From assembly GCA_034509925.1 (NCBI GenBank), contig CM067530.1, forward strand, positions 4,604,501 through 4,668,500: 64,000 nucleotides of DNA. The letters are read 5' to 3'. The DNA is from Hirudinaria manillensis. Lineage: Eukaryota > Annelida > Clitellata > Hirudinida > Hirudinidae. A program made the translations under genes and the position numbers. Below the pieces are notes generated by a model. That model saw nothing but the letters and a program-made list of their open reading frames with translations. It made no database searches and was not told the origin of the DNA. Below are positions 59,642 through 64,000 of the stretch, one piece after another. Position 1 is the stretch's first letter; each line of letters begins with the position of its first letter.

Positions 59642-60798
59642 TTAAGTTAGATCTTCATCTGCAAGAAATAGTTCAGAGATGGCGTTTTTTAGAACACCGA
59701 GAGGATCCAAAAGTTTTATCTGTTAAAAAATTGAGATACATTAATATTGTACAATTAATATTAACCTGTCCATAAAGAATTTCAACGAGGCACAGTCGCA
59801 GGTTAAAATTTAAAAGTGGAATAAGAGTCTAACATCAGGAATTGCTTGGATTGTGAGGGATGTTACAAATTCCTTTTCAAATTCAACGATTTCTCCACAT
59901 TTGGCCACATCATTAACCCAAACTCCCTCATACAATTGTCCCTTCTCATAATAAAAAAATTTTCCAAAACCGTTTTTCATATCTTTTTGCCATTCACCTT
60001 CATATCTGTTTCCATTAGCTGAAATATCATAAATGTTACAAATTTCTGTATGTTTTCATAGAGGAAGTTTATATAAGTTATTAAAAAGAACTATGAACTC
60101 TCCTTTTGGAAGAACAAAAAGTGTAGATTCTAAACCAATCTAGATTTAGAGATTTTGCATTAATTGTAAAGACATTAACAGCCGTACTGGAATCGTACTC
60201 ATATATAAGCAAGATGAATTATGCAATTTTTAAAAAAATATATTAATATCCGCGAGCCTCACCAACACCACTCGTGGATAAAGCATACTTTTTGAATAAG
60301 GCGATAGAAACAATTTCGAATTCAAGCTGAACGCCTTTCTCGCTTTTAGGGGATTCAAGAATATGATTAAAATTAATTGGTCTTCCTGTCTTGGTTGCGC
60401 CATTGTTACGTTGCTCAAAATAACATGATAGATAATACATGGCGATTATATGGGAAAGTGCTACTTTAACTTTGTGAAGCCATAAGAGGAATATTTATGT
60501 TTATGACAAATTACCTCAATTATGATGCAATTATTGAAAATTATATTAATATCCGCAGCTTCATAACGATATCTATATTTTTTGTTATTTTTATAAATAA
60601 TTTATTTCTAAAATAAGACTGGTGAGAATGAAGCTTACCATACTTCAGTATTCCTTGACCACTTCTTTTACCAAATTTCCATTCTCCTTCATAAACAGAT
60701 GAATCACCGTAAACCATTTTTCCCCATCCATGTCTCTTATTACATATCCAATCTCCTTCGTAGAAAGAGTTATTGCCAAAGTTATAGATTCCATAACC
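59642..60798 (-). CDS. MORN3: MORN repeat-containing protein 3, 3' exons
   Basis: Three minus-strand exons: 60639-60798, 59834-60018 and 59642-59719 (stop TAA). They join in frame to 140 codons. MORN3 is a small protein of MORN repeats (YEGxW..G.G) found in sperm and ciliated cells. Seen: SFYEGDWICNKRHGWGKMVY, SVYEGEWKFGKRSGQGILKY, NRYEGEWQKDMKNGFGKF, QLYEGVWVNDVAKCGEIVEF, then the characteristic end IPDIKLLDPLGVLKNAISELFLADEDLT. These match the last four repeats and tail of vertebrate MORN3 in order. The exons upstream of 60798 are not in sight: a Gypsy element starts only 57 bp away, so they lie beyond it or outside the window. All introns seen are GT-AG. Confidence 0.87.
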
Positions 60799-60854
60799 CT
60801 TTAAAATAGAATAATTAATCTCAAGAAAATAAATGTATTCACAAATATATAAAT

Positions 60855-61008
60855 TGTTGTAGAATTGTATGTTTGTGGTTGTGTACCTCGACGACCAGAC
60901 GCGTGGGTATTTCTGGTTGTGAGTCGCTTGAGTTTTAAGTTCGTACTATGTCGTGTTGCGTTGATTTTAGTAAACCGTTTAGATCTCGATATTTTTGGAC
61001 CCATAACA
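60855..61008 (+). repeat. 5' LTR of a Gypsy fragment
   Basis: 154 bp, TGTTGTAG.. to ..CCATAACA, followed by TTTTTGGCGACGAGG, the same primer-binding region as the intact Gypsy element. Related to but shorter than the 175-bp LTR. Confidence 0.8.
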
Positions 61009-62590
61009 TTTTTGGCGACGAGGATATATTTTTGACCATGGTGACGATGTTTATGGAAGAAAATCGAAGACGCGACTCGCCGTCGTAAGGAAGATCTCCG
61101 CCGAGACGAGGAGAACCGTCGAATGGAAGAGGCATTGTTGCAATTGCTCCAGACCCTGAAACCGCAGTGTAAAGAAGCCATAAAGACAGACAGAAAATCA
61201 GATCTACTCCCGGAGCTCATGAGACAGATAATTCAGTTATGATCCTGAGTCTGGGACGCCCTTTTCCAAGTGGATGGGACGGTTTGAAGCGGTTCTAGTA
61301 AATCACACAATGCAGTTGTCGGATGCGAGCAAACGAAGGAAGCTTTGGATGACATATTCGGAGACAAAGTTTCAGTGTTCAAGAGGAGAGTCGACGCCAT
61401 GCGCTTGAACATCGGCACTATGACGTTCCGTAAACTGGGTGCGATGATAAATAGAATGGTAACGCTGGCTCGACTCTAACAGTGGAAAATTTCAAATGTC
61501 TGATCTTACATAACTGCGTTAACTGATCCAAGTATGCTGACATCAGAACTAGAATGCTGTAAAGTTGGAGAAGCAGGACGGATGCACTCTACAAGATATG
61601 GTAAATGAGAGTGTGAACATTGAAAGAGGAAAGACGCCCACATGGTAGACGGTACACAGGCTGTGAATGCAGTACGAAAAGGCCACCGGAGGAAGAAGAC
61701 TCGACATATTCCCCCCAGCAAAGAGAATCCTCGAGAATCGTCATAGGGTGCCTTCTTCATCTGTGTGATCCACAGGAAGGATTGCCACAGAAAGGAAATA
61801 AAATTCCTGAGTCTGGGCGCCCTTTTCTGATGGGACGATTTGAAGGAGTTCTAGGAAATCATGTAAAGTAGTTGTCAGTAGACAAGACAGGCGCACTCAT
61901 GTCGAACGTGAATGAAGAGGCATATCACAGTTTCACAGATCATATCATACCACTGTCTCCAAGTGATTTGTCTTATGAGCAAACGAAGGAAGCTTTGGAG
62001 GACATATTTGGAGATAAAGTTTCTGTGTTCAAGAGAAGATTCGATGACATGAGATTGAACATCGGCACCATGACGTTCCGTAAACTTGGTGTAATGATAA
62101 ATAGAATGGTGATGCTGGCTCAGACGCCGACATGGTAGACAGCACGCAGGCTATGAATGCAGTACAAAGAGGCTACCAGAGAAAGAAGACTCAACATATT
62201 CTTCCTAGCAAAGAGAATCCTTGAGAATCGTCCAAGGGTGCCTGCTTCATCTGTGGATCAAGAAGGATTGCCCACAGAAGGACTGCCACAGAAAGGAAAT
62301 AAAATTCAAAGGTTGAGTCAGGAAAATCAAAACAGATCTCAGGACCAATCACAGGTATGCTGAAGTTAGCTTTAGATGCAGTTGGACTCTGGTGCATATG
62401 TCACGATCATAAGCAGAGACATGGGAACAGATCTCTGGAAGAAACGACGACTTCACTGAGAGCTGCAAATGGAACACAGATAGAGGTCCTGGGCCAATTT
62501 GATGTGGAATTCACCTGCAGAGGATATTCAGGCTTGGTTGCTGCTATGTGGCTGATCAATCGCTCAACTGTTCGATCAAGGGCTTTGAGT
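60855..62590 (+). mobile_element. Rearranged Gypsy gag fragment with 5' LTR
   Basis: 5' LTR, then gag start (MFMEENRRR.. type, with the Arg/Glu repeat shortened), then two tandem, scrambled versions of the gag core (about 61230-61800 and 61800-62340), each with FGDKVSVFKRR and MTFRKLG segments, and a degenerate zinc-knuckle and protease region. It stops abruptly at 62590, where similarity to the 47.6-kb copy ends. No RT, integrase or 3' LTR. The last 543 bp (62048-62590) pair with 47676-48218. Sits upstream of the MORN3 exons, in antisense orientation to them. Confidence 0.8.
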
Positions 62591-62755
62591 TGGACTGGTT
62601 CGTCTCTTTCCCCAAGGCATCGATGAATCTCCTTCTTCATCGTAAAGTTAAATTTGCGTTTCTGAACTTATTTGTGGCTGAATTTGAAAATAAAACACAA
62701 AGTCGTGGCCAGGGAGATTAGCAAGGGATGGGGCGTCGAAGTTAAGAGAAGAATG
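62591..62755. other. Junction between Gypsy and Copia-like sequence
   Basis: Unassigned 165 bp; may belong to a preceding unit of the Copia-like element. No recognisable domain. Confidence 0.4.
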
Positions 62756-62866
62756 TGTTGGGATGTTCCTGGCGTTGTACATCTTTGGTGTTCTTTGTCC
62801 ACTTGTTTCGGTTTTAAGTTGTTCTAGACGTTGAATAAACTTAGTTTAGACTTTTAGTTTCCAACA
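62756..62866 (+). repeat. Probable short LTR of a Copia-like element
   Basis: TGTTGGGATG.. to ..TTCCAACA, 111 bp, with inverted TGTTGG/CCAACA ends and an internal GAATAAAC poly-A signal near 62833. Followed by GGTTGGAAATTATGG, possibly the primer-binding region. Confidence 0.55.
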
Positions 62867-64000
62867 GGTTGGAAATTATGGTTGGTTGGGCCAAGGAACT
62901 AAATTTCGAAGATTCTGGATTTGATTGACGCTTAATTTTTGTCCGAGTTGACTGATGACCAAGAAAATGGCAAATTCGATAGAGTTGCAGTTGTCCGATC
63001 TTCAACAGAAACTACAGAAACAGAGATTTAATTCATCGATCTGACTCTTTGCTAAAAGTTTGCCTGTAATCAAGCATCTAAGATGGTAGTAATTACAATG
63101 AGAAGTTCTCAATAAAAAATGTTGATGCAGTGTTGTAGCATTGCGTTGAACCAAGAAAGGGACAGAAATAAATCTTGACAAGAACGCATTCAAATCATAG
63201 ACTGAAATCTTCGGTTGCTAAAGTAACAAAGAAATGTGAATCTGCATCATCTGTCTCTCTGATAAATGAATATGAAAGTAACACAATAGTTCGAATCTTC
63301 GAATTTGTTCAACACAAATTTCTAAGACAAAAGTCTTTTCAAGCATAACCGAGTTGTTGTATGTTGACCAAATTTTGGAGTTCTGTGAGGAACTAGAGAG
63401 CCATTTAGAACATAGGAGAACAGGTAGGAGTAATAACTCTTGCTGGTCTTCCAGAAACCTTCACATGATTTTAGGAATTCAAGGTTCCCAGCAGTTAGTG
63501 GTATTTGTGAAACGATTGCTGTTCTCGATGTTTGAATTATGGAAAATGTTTCACAAAAAAATGTTGCAAAAAAAAACAAGCAGTCAAAAAGTTAAGCAAA
63601 AATGGTGCTGATTGTAAATTTTGAGTAAGGTACGATACAAAGAGTATGATGAAAGACTTGAACCAAGTAATTCAGATCGAACAATTCTGAAAAGTGCTGG
63701 TACATGGAAAATCCCAATTCCATTTAGGACCCTTGAAAATTAATTCTTGGAACTGCTACACAGGTGAATGGATTGTTTGTTGTAGATAAAGGAAAAACAA
63801 CTTCTTACCTTCATCGGATAATAACATGCGACATCAAAGACTAGTTCATCTGAATTAGACCTCAATCAATTGAGCAGCGGTGACCACTGGTGTTCGAAGG
63901 AGATAGAACTAGGGAAAACACAGCAGAAAGCCATTCGTGACCTAAAGCTCTTCTAGAACTGGTTCATTCGGATGTTTGTGGGACATGCCGATAGCTTGGA
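62756..64000 (+). mobile_element. Ty1/Copia-like retrotransposon, decayed, cut by the window end
   Basis: After the putative LTR the sequence holds a broken gag (peptides such as IELQLSDLQQKLQKQRFNSS, and later LYVDQILEFCEELESHLE). Toward the end is a pre-integrase pattern (HQRLVHLN..SIN, then GKTQQK) and the start of an integrase core (LLELVHSDVCG, about 63950-63985), typical of the Copia superfamily. Stops and shifts are frequent. The RT, RNase H and second LTR would lie past 64000. Confidence 0.65.

Overview
This is animal (metazoan) nuclear DNA. The host genes carry short introns with GT-AG and sometimes GC-AG borders. The recognisable genes encode typical animal proteins, two of them tied to cilia or sperm tails (BBIP1, MORN3). 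Most of the sequence is AT-rich, and more than half of it is retrotransposons. I cannot name the species; an invertebrate is likely from the mix of R2-like, HERO-like, L2/CR1-like, Gypsy, Copia and SAP-domain LTR elements.

Layout. 0-6 kb: two possible exons of unrecognised genes, then BBIP1 (+) and a six-exon DTWD2 (-). 6.2-12.7 kb: an eleven-exon chitinase-like gene CHID1 (-), which can be assembled completely and has an antisense L2/CR1-type LINE in one intron. 14-34.6 kb: a block of mobile elements, dominated by a head-to-tail row of five R2-like non-LTR retrotransposons on the minus strand (A, J, C, D, E). Element A is split by a plus-strand HERO-like element (B). Element D is split by an intact Gypsy LTR retrotransposon whose LTRs match by eye. 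36.7-55.5 kb: a large kyphoscoliosis-peptidase/hillarin-like gene (+). Its introns hold HERO-like fragments, a solo LTR, a decayed Gypsy copy, another Gypsy fragment and a short LTR element with a SAP-domain gag. 56.3-58.8 kb: a DNA-transposon-like unit with inverted repeats of about 340 bp, a transposase fragment and LTR-retrotransposon debris. 59.6-60.8 kb: the 3' exons of MORN3 (-). 60.9-64 kb: a rearranged Gypsy fragment, then a Copia-like element that runs off the window.

The host genes look like unrelated neighbours. They cover tRNA modification (DTWD2), a BBSome subunit (BBIP1), a secreted or lysosomal chitinase-like protein (CHID1), a cytoskeletal transglutaminase-like protein (KY/hillarin) and a ciliary or sperm MORN protein. 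The most unusual structure is the R2-like array. Its members share a 16-nt sequence at three 5' junctions, AAT/A-rich 3' tails, and a hairpin before the tail whose outer stem differs between copies while staying paired. This suggests repeated insertion at one site and a conserved RNA signal for retrotransposition.
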